Assembly (NCBI GenBank): GCA_035356975.1
Contig: DAORGW010000013.1
Span: 1-23,802, forward strand
DNA length: 23,802 nucleotides
Reading direction: 5' to 3'
Origin: STF1-138 sp035356975
GTDB taxonomy: Bacteria > Patescibacteriota > Patescibacteriia > UBA1558 > S5-K13
This document shows, in pieces, positions 6,013-15,323 of this stretch (positions are counted from its first letter, which is position 1; the number at the start of each line of letters is the position of its first letter). Position numbers and translations under genes: made by a program. The notes beneath the pieces are model-generated. The model ran no database searches. It saw only the letters and a program-made list of their open reading frames with translations, and was not told where the DNA came from.

Positions 6013-6240
6013 GTGGTAGAAGTAAAAGTAAAAAATAATGAATCTTTTGAGAAACTTGTAAGAAGATTTACAAAGAAGATTATTCAAAGTGGTAAACTTA
6101 TTCAAGCAAGAAAAATAAGATTTAAAACAAAACTTAAAAACGCAAGAAAGAGAAAAGCAGGAGCAATTCATAGAGTTAAAGCACAAGACAAAAGAGAATA
6201 TTTAAGAAAAATTGGAAAATTAGACGAACCAACAATGTAA
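6013..6240 (+). CDS. rpsU: 30S ribosomal protein bS21
   Basis: This 75-aa protein is very basic and matches bS21, a late-assembling small-subunit protein that helps initiation on weak ribosome sites. The GTG at 6013 is chosen as start: it gives the standard MVEVKVKNNESFEKLVRRF N-terminus and lies 6 nt after an AAGGTG SD within AAGGAAGGTG. The upstream in-frame GTG at 6004 lies inside that SD. The good SD is unusual in this gene run, where most starts have none. yqeY follows, a common neighbour of rpsU in bacteria. Confidence 0.95.
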   Translation: MVEVKVKNNESFEKLVRRFTKKIIQSGKLIQARKIRFKTKLKNARKRKAGAIHRVKAQDKREYLRKIGKLDEPTM

Positions 6241-6252
6241 ATATTAGCTAAA

Positions 6253-6292
6253 AAAGTTATAAAATTTTAAAGTTCAATATTTTTATAACTTT
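6253..6292 (+). terminator. possible AT-only hairpin after rpsU
   Basis: AAAGTTATAAAA (6253-6264) is exactly complementary to TTTTATAACTTT (6281-6292), giving a 12-bp stem with a 16-nt loop, followed by CAATTTTTAAC. It lies in the 79-nt rpsU-yqeY gap. Low stability and an interrupted T run make this a weak terminator or an mRNA processing/stability element. Confidence 0.4.
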
Positions 6293-6319
6293 CAATTTTT
6301 AACTTTTAAATTTAACTTT

Positions 6320-6766
6320 ATGTCTTTAAAAGAAAAAATAGAGCATGATTTTATTGAAGCTTTTAAGTCTAAAAATACGGATATAGCAGAAACTCTAAAG
6401 CTTTTAAAAAGTTCAATTAAAAATAAAGAAATTGAACTTATAAAAACTCTTGATGAAGCTGAGGTTATAAAAGTTTTAATGACAGAGGTAAAAAAGAGAA
6501 AAGATAGTATAGAACAGTTTAAAAATGGTGGAAGAGAAGATCTTGCTCAAAAAGAACAAGTAGAACTTTCTATTATTGAAAAATATTTACCTGAAATGAT
6601 GTCAGAAGATGAGGTAAAAAAAATAATTTGTGCTATAATAGAGAGTAGTGGGGAAGGGAAACTAAAATCAAATTTTGGTAAATTTATGAAACTTGCAATG
6701 ATGGAATTAGATGGCAAGGCTGATGGATCAATAGTTTCAAAAATTTTAAATCAAGAATTGAATTAA
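6320..6766 (+). CDS. yqeY: GatB/YqeY domain protein
   Basis: This 148-aa protein has the YqeY layout: an N-terminal helical domain (MSLKEKIEHDFIEAFKSKN...LKLLKSSIKNKEIE), the conserved VKKRKDSIEQFKNGGREDLAQKE segment (77-99) with EKYLPEMMSEDE (107-118), and a C-terminal GatB-tail-like domain (GKFMKLAMMELDGKADGSIVSKIL). The family resembles the tRNA-binding tail of the GatB amidotransferase subunit, but its cellular role is not established. Its position after rpsU is conserved in many bacteria. There is no SD before the ATG. Confidence 0.93.
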   Translation: MSLKEKIEHDFIEAFKSKNTDIAETLKLLKSSIKNKEIELIKTLDEAEVIKVLMTEVKKRKDSIEQFKNGGREDLAQKEQVELSIIEKYLPEMMSEDEVKKIICAIIESSGEGKLKSNFGKFMKLAMMELDGKADGSIVSKILNQELN

Positions 6767-6788
6767 AAATAAAAACTATAACAAAAAA

Positions 6789-8516
6789 ATGATTTTTAAA
6801 TTGAGAAATATTTCTCTTTTAAAAAAGGCAGTTGCTCTTTGTGTTTTATTGCAACTGGCTTTTTTATTTACACCAACTCTCTCGCACGCTCAATTAGCAG
6901 AACATCCAATTGGTTACATACCAGATTTTGGTTTGGGGACAGATACTGATATAGAGCATTTAGTTACAAATATTATACAAATATTTTTAGGATTTCTGGG
7001 ATTCATTGCTCTTGTTATAATTATTTATGGTGGTTTTGTGTGGATGACTTCAGGTGGTAATCAGGAAAAAATTACAAAGGCGAAGGGGATTTTAAAGAGC
7101 GCTACCATAGGACTTATAATTATTTTATTGTCTTATGTTATAGTAGGTTTCATAATGAATTTAGTCTATAACGCGACACATAATAATGGTGATACTGGTG
7201 GTGATAATAACAATCAATATTCTGATACTGGTGGTGGATCATTTGGTTCCGGCGCTCTTGGTGGTGGAGTAATAGAAAATCATTTTCCAGAACGTGATGC
7301 AACAAATGTTCCTAGAAATACAATGATTATGGTTACATTTAAACTTCCTATTGCAACAAGTACAGTAATTTCAAATATTTTTACAGATGGTGTTTGTGCT
7401 AATTATAGTAGCAATGGAAATGTTTGCGGGTATTTTAATCAAGAAAATATAAAAATTAGAAATGGAGGCGATGGAATATTTAATAATAATAGTGACGTGA
7501 TTGCTGTTTTACAAAGAGATGGGAAGTCAATATTATTAAAACCAGTCGTGCTTCTCGGGTCTGCAACAACTAATGTAGATATAAATGTTCATCTATTGTC
7601 CGGAATTAAGTCAGGTATAAATGGGAATAATATATTACCTTTAGATGGATATTCATGGAATTTTACAGTTAGCACTTTTTCAGATATAATCCCTCCAAAA
7701 ATTACAAAAATTTTACCAGCAGCCTCATCACAGAATATAGATAGAAATATAATAATTCAGGTAAATTTTTCTGAACCAATAAATTTTTTAAGTATTGATG
7801 GTAATGTTGTTGTTAATTCTAATAATAATATTTTGTCAGGTGAATTAAAAATAAGTAATAGATACAAAACAATAGAATTTTTAAGTTCAGGTTCTTGTAG
7901 TGAAGACTCTTCGTCAACAATAACAAATTCTTGCGGAGAAAATATTTATTGTTTGCCGGCTCTTACAACAATAAATACTTTGATAAGAGCTGGGGCAGAA
8001 TCTGAGGGTCCATTAAGTGGTATAAGCGATTCAGCTGGAAATTTATTAGACGGAAATAAGGATGGTGTTTCTTCTGGATCTCCAGAAGATGATTATTCCT
8101 GGTCATTTACAACAAATAATGAGATAAATATTACAGCACCAAAAATTTTATCTGTGAGCCCAGAAAATGCAACAGAAAAAATTATGATTAATTCAGAGAT
8201 TTATGCTACTTTTACTAAAGATATTTCCCCGAGCTCTGTAACAACAGATAATTTTTATATTTATAAATTTGAAGAACCATCTTGTCCAGACGTAGACAAA
8301 AAAGAAAATATTTCCAGCGCCTGTTTTCCAAATTATTCTGTTTACCTAGAAGAGGATGGAAAATCACCAAATATAGATATGCATTCCCCATATTTAGATA
8401 AGAATTTTGTATATAGACCAAGATTAACATCAAAAGTCAAAGATATATATGGAAATTGTTTTAATCCTGCAATTGGTCCAGGAAGATCAAATTCAACCCA
8501 ACAACAACAGCAATAA
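6789..8516 (+). CDS. T4SS-pilin-like membrane module fused to Ig-like (Big_5) domains
   Basis: This 575-aa envelope protein begins with a signal peptide (hydrophobic 14-30, likely cut after LSHA at 34). The motif HPIGYIPDFGLG follows, then two TM helices (about 62-82 and 104-124) joined by the short loop WMTSGGNQEKITKAK, which together match the CPR type IV secretion 'pilin' family (T4SS_pilin, VirB2/TrbC-like). A Gly/Asn-rich linker (133-160) leads to three SbsA-like Big_5 domains starting near 162, 300 and 448 (e.g. PPKITKILPAASSQNIDRNIIIQVNFSEP). The protein ends STQQQQQ. It is a paralogue of the next gene, 6 nt downstream, over the whole N-terminal module. It is probably displayed outside the membrane; adhesion or a pilus-like role is inference. 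Confidence 0.8.
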   Translation: MIFKLRNISLLKKAVALCVLLQLAFLFTPTLSHAQLAEHPIGYIPDFGLGTDTDIEHLVTNIIQIFLGFLGFIALVIIIYGGFVWMTSGGNQEKITKAKGILKSATIGLIIILLSYVIVGFIMNLVYNATHNNGDTGGDNNNQYSDTGGGSFGSGALGGGVIENHFPERDATNVPRNTMIMVTFKLPIATSTVISNIFTDGVCANYSSNGNVCGYFNQENIKIRNGGDGIFNNNSDVIAVLQRDGKSILLKPVVLLGSATTNVDINVHLLSGIKSGINGNNILPLDGYSWNFTVSTFSDIIPPKITKILPAASSQNIDRNIIIQVNFSEPINFLSIDGNVVVNSNNNILSGELKISNRYKTIEFLSSGSCSEDSSSTITNSCGENIYCLPALTTINTLIRAGAESEGPLSGISDSAGNLLDGNKDGVSSGSPEDDYSWSFTTNNEINITAPKILSVSPENATEKIMINSEIYATFTKDISPSSVTTDNFYIYKFEEPSCPDVDKKENISSACFPNYSVYLEEDGKSPNIDMHSPYLDKNFVYRPRLTSKVKDIYGNCFNPAIGPGRSNSTQQQQQ

Positions 8517-8522
8517 AATATT

Positions 8523-11500
8523 ATGAAATTTTTAGTAAATAAAAAACAATTAGCATTATTAATAATATTTTTAGTTATTTTATTTTTGCCATTTATTTCT
8601 TTTGCTCAGATAAATCAACATGAGATTGGTTATATACCCGACTTTGGGTTGAGTGGAGACGCCTCAATAGAAGAAATAGCTGGAAACATAATACAATTGT
8701 TTTTGGGACTTTTGGGATTCGTGATGCTTGTTATTATAATAATATCTGGATTTAAATGGATGACAAGTGGTGGTAATCCTGAAAAAATTACAAAAGCTAA
8801 AAAAATGCTTGTTGCAGCAGTTGTAGGCCTTGTAATAATTTTATCTTCTTATATTATAACTGTTTTCTTAATGAGAACTTTTATAGAGGCAACAAATTCA
8901 GATGATAATCCAGGCGGTGGTGTTGTCGGTTGTGGAAATCCTGGCGGTTGTATAGGGTGTTCAATTTGTGGTGATGATGGAAATTTGCACGCAGACGATG
9001 GTTGTTATAATCAGTGTATACTAGATAATCCTGCCAATATAAGAAATCTTCATGTTTCTTGGAAAAGTCCAAATGGATTAAATGTAGATTTGTGTACTAT
9101 GATTCAAGTTGGATTTAATTATGATGTGAATGAGAGTTCTGTTAATTCAAATACATTTCGCGTAAATAAATGTAATGATGGCGTTTGTGATCAGCCAGTC
9201 TCGGGAAACTTTACGGTTTCTGGAGACGTGATTCAGTTTAAGCCGTCAAATAATTATGATGCGAATTCAACATATGAAGTAAATTTGTTAACTGGTGGCA
9301 TAACAAGTGGAGAGGGTGAGAATCTTATCAGTCTTTTATCTTCGGAGACCTGGAGATTTAGTACTGGAGCAACTCTCAATACGCAATTACCAAAAGTTAT
9401 AACAACCTCTATTCTACCATCAGATGATGCAACAGAAGTTTGCAGAAATTCAAATATTAAAGTTAAGTTTTCAAGAGACATGGATGTTTTAAGTTTAAGT
9501 AATCCCTCGGAATACTTTAATTTATTTGGAAGATCTGATTCTGGTCAAACTTTTTCACAACAAAGTATTTTGTTCAATAAAAAAATTTATTCAGCAGATA
9601 CTTTGTTTTTAAAACCAACATCAAATTATAATGAAGATTTTGAATATGCACCACTTTTTAATGGTTCAGTAATAAAAGATTCTTGTGGTAATTCTCTTGA
9701 TGGAAATGCAAATAATATTGCAGATGGTTTTCCGGAAGATAATTATCCATCAAATGATAATCACGATGAATGGAATTTTTTTACAGGAAAAACTCTTGAA
9801 TGTAAGCCAGAATTAACCAATGGAGATTTGTCTGCATATTATGATCGGGGTAATTTAGTTATAGAGGGAACTTATTTAGAGGGAGCTTCGTTAATGTTTA
9901 ATAATGAAATAGCTATAAATAGTAATAGCAATTTTTGTATGAATAATAGTGGTGTAGCGGGTGTTGCATGTTCACAGGCTTCTGATTGGCAGGAAGATAA
10001 AATAACAATAAAAGTTCCAGCAATTAGTGGAATAAGTAATGGTGCAAAATCCGGAGATATAAAAGTTATTACTCAATACAATAAAACGCTAACAACTAAT
10101 TTTACACTTTTAAGTCCAAGAATTGATGGTTTGGTTTCTCCTAATATAGGTGGAAGAGGACAATTTATTACAATAAGGGGTCAAAATTTTGGTGAAGTTA
10201 AAGGAAATAGCACGGTTTATTTTAGAAGAAACTCTCAAATTGTGGAAGCACGTTTTCCTTGTGAATCAAATTCTTGGAAAGACAATAGAATAATAATAAG
10301 CGTCCCAGAGTCAATAAATGATTTGGGTTCTTGGGATATACAAGTTAAAAAAGTTAGTGATGTTTCTGGTGTGCAAGAGCATTGGAGTAATTTAGCTCAA
10401 TTTACTTTAAATAATAGTAATGTTGGTCCGGGATTATGTGAGGTAAGTCCAGAAAATGTAAAATTTGAAGATGAATTTATTCTTACTGGTAAAATGCTTG
10501 GTACAGCCAATGGTGCAAGTAGAAAAGTTATATTGGGTAATCAATATACCTCTCAAGACGCTATTGTCTTGGAATGGCTTGGTGAAACACCCACATCTCA
10601 GTCAACTAGCGTAAAAGCAAAAACACCAAATTTACAATCAGGAGAGGTTGGGGTTAGGGTTGTTATTGGTGAAGGAACCAATGCTCTTTATAGTAATTTT
10701 CTTTCTTTGAATATGCTTACTACAGCAAATCAAAATTTAACAATTTCTTATATAGAGCCAACATCTGGTCCGGCGGGTTCTTATGTAACTATACACGGAA
10801 CCGGTTTTGGAAAAAATAAGGGTAATAGTAGTGTAGAATTTAAATCTATTAATAATCAATGGGTTGATGGGGATTTTGCCTTTCCAGCAGTTTGTTCTGC
10901 GAATTATTGGAGTGATAATAGGATAATTGTAAAAGTTCCTCAAGATTTTGAAAATATTTCAACTAATTCAGCTATAAGGGTTTTAGTAAATGGAGCAACA
11001 AGCACAGAGGCAGTATTTCAAATTAATACGAATTTAATTCCACCCTCTATTTGTAGTATACTTCCCCCATCAGGAATTTATGGAGATGAGGTGAGTATCT
11101 TTGGTGAATATTTCGGTGATAATCCAACTGCGGTTTTCCATTATATAAATAACTCAGGTGATGAAGCTCAAACAACTGATACTGGGGATAATTTTATAAA
11201 AGTTGTTATACCTCAAACACAAACAGGTCTTGTTGCCGTAAGAAATGAAAATGGATATGGAAATACAGTAAATTTTGAATATATGCAGGGTTCAGAAGTA
11301 CCTACTGAAGTATTTGATTTTTATGGATGGCACTTTAGAACGTGTGAAACATGTGGAATACCAAGGGTAAAAATGCAAACATGTTCTTCTACTGGAAATT
11401 CATCTCCATCACCATTTCCAGGTTATACCAATGTTCCATTGGATATGAATATTTATGTAGAGTTTGAATATTCTGATAAAACATTTGCTGCAATGGACGA

Positions 11501-14500
11501 ATCAACTCTTAATACTAATAATATTAAAATTTACAGATGTATTTCTGATACAGATGATAATGAGACCGAACCAGATTGTGATTACTCAAATCCTATTTCA
11601 ATTAGTGAAATAACAAAAACATCAAATAGCGTAGAAATAAACCCGTCTTCCAATCTTGATCCAGTAACTATTTATAAAGTTTCTTTATCTTCTAATATAA
11701 AAGATTTTGAGGGCTCTAATTTAATTTCATTTGATTGGTTTTTTAGAACTGGCATGGCCGGAGGCTTATGTCAGGCCAATATACTCAAAATACACCCAGA
11801 TTATGGAAATGTATCATATGTATCAAATAAAGAGTTGAGTTATTTTACTCAAATTTGGGATACAAATGGTTGTTATTTGTGTAATAATAATTATTCATAT
11901 ACGTGGACTAAGGATGATGCAGATGACTTAGTGTCATTTCCCGTTGGTGATAATGCAGCATCAAGCACTAAAGTGAAAATAAATGTCGGTGGTCGTTTTG
12001 GAGAATTAGACATAAATGCAAAAAATAGAACATTTGCAAATTTAACAGATTCAACTCATTTGGTTATTACTCCAAATTGTTCATCATTTAACGACGAGTC
12101 TGATCCTATATTAAGACAAAGTAATTGTATTACAAATGGATGTTGCTGGAATGCGGGTGATCAGGAGTGTTTAAATGAGGGAAATTCTGTTTGTAATAAA
12201 CCATTTATACAACATAGAAATTGTATTAATCCAGGGAATAATTCAAATGATGAAATTATAATTGGTTCTCCTTCTCCCAAATCAACAAATATATATACAG
12301 TTCCTACAAATGCAAATATTTTAGCAAGATTTACAAAGAGAGGTGGGGTGGTTGACATGAATGAAGCTACTTATTCGTTTCCGGGGGCAATAAAAATATT
12401 TAGGTGTAATTTATCTTCTCAGGCATTAGATTTAAATTTATGTAATGAGGTTACTAGTTCTCTGGGTCCAATAGTCAGTGGTTCCAGTAATAATTTTCAA
12501 GTAGAATATTATACAAGCCTTTCAGATTTTGATCCAGGATTTTGGTATAAAATTCTTTTAACAGGTGTTATAAAAGATTCAGTCGGGCAATCCCTACAAG
12601 ATGAGTATTGGACATTTAAAACAGGCAATGGTTTATGTAATCCTACATCAATGTCTGTTGATTCAAATAGTGATGTATTGCAATTAGGTCAAAGTCAAGA
12701 ATATGTTGCAAATTGTTTTGATAGTAATTGTACTATTTGCGATGACAGGTATACTTATTTATGGGAAATTATAAATCCAAATGTTGCTAATTTTTTGGTT
12801 AATAATTCTACAAATACTACAACAGTTCGTGCTATTGGTGCTGGAACAACAAAAGTAAAAGCAACAAATTTATCAATAGGAAATTTAACGGGTTTTGCAA
12901 ATCTTAGAGTTGTAAACAATACAGGCAATAGTAATTCATTTACAATAAGAGATCATTTACCTGTTGGTGATAATTCTTGTCCAAATAGCATCATTAAGAT
13001 TACGTTTAATAACGTTATAGACACCAGAACCATACAAAATAAAATTTTATTAAAAGACTATAGTGGAAAAGTAGTAGATACAAGATTTTATTCGTATATT
13101 AATGAGGATTATGATTCAGTTTTAGTTTTAGAACCAATTTCTGGATTAGAAAATGATAAGTCCTACCGCGTTGATGTTTTAAGAGGTATCCTGTCTGAGA
13201 ATGGAGGAGTAATGGAGGAATGTAATTTTTCTTCTGATGAAACATGTTATTCTTGGGAATTTAAGACGGCAGATAGCGTATGTTCCTTAAATAGAATAAA
13301 TATTATATCTCCAGTTGATAAATTTTATGAATTTAATTCTTCTGGCGAGAGTTTTAATTTTGTTGTTGAAGAAATGGATTCCATGGGTAATATTATACAC
13401 CCAGTGCAGGGTATTTATGATTGGAGCTTAAGTTGGGAGAGTAAAGATTCTAATTTGGTTGATATAGGGTCTGGATCAGATTCATCATCAAATTCAGTTC
13501 CTTTTGTTTCAAAGAATAAAAATGGTGTTACTACTTTAACGGTCACAGCCTCCGCTCTGGATATTCCGGTTGGATATACTGGATCAGATTTAGATGATGA
13601 GGCTAGGGTAGAAGTATTTTTATGTGAAAATCCATGGACACCGCTTACAGACGATGAATACAATTTTTCGATAAAATATTGTAAAGACGGTAATCTCCCA
13701 AATTTATATATAAGATCAAATACTAATGCATCTAATGGTCAATTAAAAGAATATATTTTAACTTTTAATCCAAATACGGTTAGCGCTGGAAATGGTTTAA
13801 ATAATTCTATTAACAAAATCGTGAGATTGTCCAATAATTCATTTATACTAAATATATTTTCACAGATATTTGGTGGAATAACAAATAAGTTGTTTGGCAC
13901 AAAGGTTTTTGCAAGCATAGAGGATTATGAACAGGATGTTATAGGCTTGAGAATTTATAAAAATCCCAAGCATTTTTCCCCGTATTATTGGTATTATAAA
14001 AGTAATTACATATCATTCAAAGGAAGTCCTCAAAAAACAACAGTTGATTCTTATAGCGCAATAAAAGACGGAACAACTACATATGTAAATGCCGGAAATA
14101 AAGTAATTCATAATTTAGAAGAAAATGAAGAAAATTTTGATACCTATATCTATTTAATTTCATATAATTCAAATGCTTCTGTTTTAACAAGAGGAATAGT
14201 TGCTCAACTTATAAACAATTGGAAATTTAATACAAATATTAATAATTTTGACGAAAAGGTTTATTTAACACAGGATGTTAAAAGATGGGAAGATATTAGA
14301 ACAATTGAGTCAATGCTTGATGGCTACGCTCAAAAAAATAAATATTGCGCATATACATCTAATCCAGTTAATGGAAGTTGTTCAGAAACAGCAGACCTAT
14401 CTTATACATGGAGAGATGATAATGGAGATGGGGTAATTGATAATGGTGAGTGTTATAATATTTCTAGTGATATAAGATGTTCCAGTGATGAATATTGTAT

Positions 14501-15251
14501 AAATCACCATTTGAGATTTCATAAATGTACAACAAGATATCCAGAGTTAAATAGTGGAACATATAAAAAGGGCGTATCTATTTCTGTCTGGCCATCATGG
14601 AGAGATACACTTTCAAATCAAATAGGATCATCTCTACCAGTAGATCCAGTAAATAAAATGGGAGAGGGGTGTTATGGTGATCCAGTAACATGTTGGGATG
14701 CCATAGCAGGTACATCATCTTGTCCCCAAGGCTCAAACATTTATTATTATAAATCAAAATCAGGAGGAGGATTTGAATTTTATACCTTATTTAATAATAA
14801 TGATATAAATAAATGGGGAGGAGACAATCAAACCGTGAATAGCTACAATGCATTTTTTATTGATAATTCGGCTGTCTGCAATGATATTGTGTCTGGTTGT
14901 AATACTAATAATGATTGTCTGGGTGATTGTCAGATTTGTAATATGAGAACTCATGAATGTGAAAATAAATGCAGGGGTAATAAACCATACTGTATTGATC
15001 CTGTTAATAAGGTTTGCGGTCAGTGTAATAATAATGGAATAATGAATAGTCAATGTACTAATCCATGTGAAACTTGTAATCCAACTACACATAGTTGTGA
15101 ATTTAGCTGTGGTGAAAACACCCCATTTTGTTTAAATGATACTTGTGTTGAGTGTGTTAATGATGATGATTGTTCCGTGTCTTTTCCTTTGATGCCAAGA
15201 TGTGTTAATAATTTTTGCTCTCAAGGCAATGAAGAAACTATTGATTTATAA
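8523..15251 (+). CDS. giant multidomain surface protein with T4SS-pilin-like anchor
   Basis: This 2242-aa protein has a signal peptide (10-28, ISFA cut) and the same IGYIPDFGLS plus two-TM module as its upstream paralogue (TM about 55-77 and 95-118). Visible modules follow: two Big_5 domains (about 172-281, 291-423); IPT/TIG-like domains (about 526-630, 741-836, 839-923, with GQNFGEVKGNSTVYF and GTGFGKNKGNSSVEF); Big_5 plus Big_2-like pairs (940-1078/1081-1186; 1240-1366/1369-1465; 1473-1585/1586-1701); a short trefoil-like Cys patch (NCITNGCCWN, about 1200); a pseudopilin-like region (about 1917-2103); and a duplicated Cys-rich tail (2118-2235). Domain limits are by eye. It is likely extracellular, Asn/Ser/Thr-rich and disulfide-bonded. 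Adhesion to a host cell is an attractive guess only. Confidence 0.8.
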   Translation: MKFLVNKKQLALLIIFLVILFLPFISFAQINQHEIGYIPDFGLSGDASIEEIAGNIIQLFLGLLGFVMLVIIIISGFKWMTSGGNPEKITKAKKMLVAAVVGLVIILSSYIITVFLMRTFIEATNSDDNPGGGVVGCGNPGGCIGCSICGDDGNLHADDGCYNQCILDNPANIRNLHVSWKSPNGLNVDLCTMIQVGFNYDVNESSVNSNTFRVNKCNDGVCDQPVSGNFTVSGDVIQFKPSNNYDANSTYEVNLLTGGITSGEGENLISLLSSETWRFSTGATLNTQLPKVITTSILPSDDATEVCRNSNIKVKFSRDMDVLSLSNPSEYFNLFGRSDSGQTFSQQSILFNKKIYSADTLFLKPTSNYNEDFEYAPLFNGSVIKDSCGNSLDGNANNIADGFPEDNYPSNDNHDEWNFFTGKTLECKPELTNGDLSAYYDRGNLVIEGTYLEGASLMFNNEIAINSNSNFCMNNSGVAGVACSQASDWQEDKITIKVPAISGISNGAKSGDIKVITQYNKTLTTNFTLLSPRIDGLVSPNIGGRGQFITIRGQNFGEVKGNSTVYFRRNSQIVEARFPCESNSWKDNRIIISVPESINDLGSWDIQVKKVSDVSGVQEHWSNLAQFTLNNSNVGPGLCEVSPENVKFEDEFILTGKMLGTANGASRKVILGNQYTSQDAIVLEWLGETPTSQSTSVKAKTPNLQSGEVGVRVVIGEGTNALYSNFLSLNMLTTANQNLTISYIEPTSGPAGSYVTIHGTGFGKNKGNSSVEFKSINNQWVDGDFAFPAVCSANYWSDNRIIVKVPQDFENISTNSAIRVLVNGATSTEAVFQINTNLIPPSICSILPPSGIYGDEVSIFGEYFGDNPTAVFHYINNSGDEAQTTDTGDNFIKVVIPQTQTGLVAVRNENGYGNTVNFEYMQGSEVPTEVFDFYGWHFRTCETCGIPRVKMQTCSSTGNSSPSPFPGYTNVPLDMNIYVEFEYSDKTFAAMDESTLNTNNIKIYRCISDTDDNETEPDCDYSNPISISEITKTSNSVEINPSSNLDPVTIYKVSLSSNIKDFEGSNLISFDWFFRTGMAGGLCQANILKIHPDYGNVSYVSNKELSYFTQIWDTNGCYLCNNNYSYTWTKDDADDLVSFPVGDNAASSTKVKINVGGRFGELDINAKNRTFANLTDSTHLVITPNCSSFNDESDPILRQSNCITNGCCWNAGDQECLNEGNSVCNKPFIQHRNCINPGNNSNDEIIIGSPSPKSTNIYTVPTNANILARFTKRGGVVDMNEATYSFPGAIKIFRCNLSSQALDLNLCNEVTSSLGPIVSGSSNNFQVEYYTSLSDFDPGFWYKILLTGVIKDSVGQSLQDEYWTFKTGNGLCNPTSMSVDSNSDVLQLGQSQEYVANCFDSNCTICDDRYTYLWEIINPNVANFLVNNSTNTTTVRAIGAGTTKVKATNLSIGNLTGFANLRVVNNTGNSNSFTIRDHLPVGDNSCPNSIIKITFNNVIDTRTIQNKILLKDYSGKVVDTRFYSYINEDYDSVLVLEPISGLENDKSYRVDVLRGILSENGGVMEECNFSSDETCYSWEFKTADSVCSLNRINIISPVDKFYEFNSSGESFNFVVEEMDSMGNIIHPVQGIYDWSLSWESKDSNLVDIGSGSDSSSNSVPFVSKNKNGVTTLTVTASALDIPVGYTGSDLDDEARVEVFLCENPWTPLTDDEYNFSIKYCKDGNLPNLYIRSNTNASNGQLKEYILTFNPNTVSAGNGLNNSINKIVRLSNNSFILNIFSQIFGGITNKLFGTKVFASIEDYEQDVIGLRIYKNPKHFSPYYWYYKSNYISFKGSPQKTTVDSYSAIKDGTTTYVNAGNKVIHNLEENEENFDTYIYLISYNSNASVLTRGIVAQLINNWKFNTNINNFDEKVYLTQDVKRWEDIRTIESMLDGYAQKNKYCAYTSNPVNGSCSETADLSYTWRDDNGDGVIDNGECYNISSDIRCSSDEYCINHHLRFHKCTTRYPELNSGTYKKGVSISVWPSWRDTLSNQIGSSLPVDPVNKMGEGCYGDPVTCWDAIAGTSSCPQGSNIYYYKSKSGGGFEFYTLFNNNDINKWGGDNQTVNSYNAFFIDNSAVCNDIVSGCNTNNDCLGDCQICNMRTHECENKCRGNKPYCIDPVNKVCGQCNNNGIMNSQCTNPCETCNPTTHSCEFSCGENTPFCLNDTCVECVNDDDCSVSFPLMPRCVNNFCSQGNEETIDL
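14911..15175 (+). repeat. duplicated Cys-rich unit within the giant protein
   Basis: Two units of about 43-44 codons lie in tandem: one contains CLGDCQICNMRTHECENKC...KPYC and the next CTNPCETCNPTTHSCEFSC...TPFC. Spacing of the Cys residues is preserved (CxxCxxxTHxCExxC, then NxPxC). Each ends in a C-x2-C (CGQC, CVEC). This is a coding repeat from internal duplication. Confidence 0.65.
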
Positions 15252-15288
15252 TATTATTTTATTTATTGAATTAAATTAAATAAAAAGT

Positions 15289-15315
15289 TTGATAATATTA
15301 ATTTTTAATTATAAT
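15289..15315 (+). promoter_or_regulatory. possible near-leaderless promoter of the 405-aa gene
   Basis: TATAAT (15310-15315) lies 8 nt before the ATG at 15324, so transcription would start about 2 nt before the start codon. The upstream TTGATA (15289-15294) is only 15 bp away, shorter than ideal. The 72-nt gap otherwise holds plain AT-rich sequence. Confidence 0.35.
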
Positions 15316-15323
15316 ACAAAAAT

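Noticed and set aside
15257..15285. AT-only hairpin after the giant gene as a terminator
   Set aside because: A 9-bp stem of only A/T with no clear T tract is common by chance in such AT-rich spacers.
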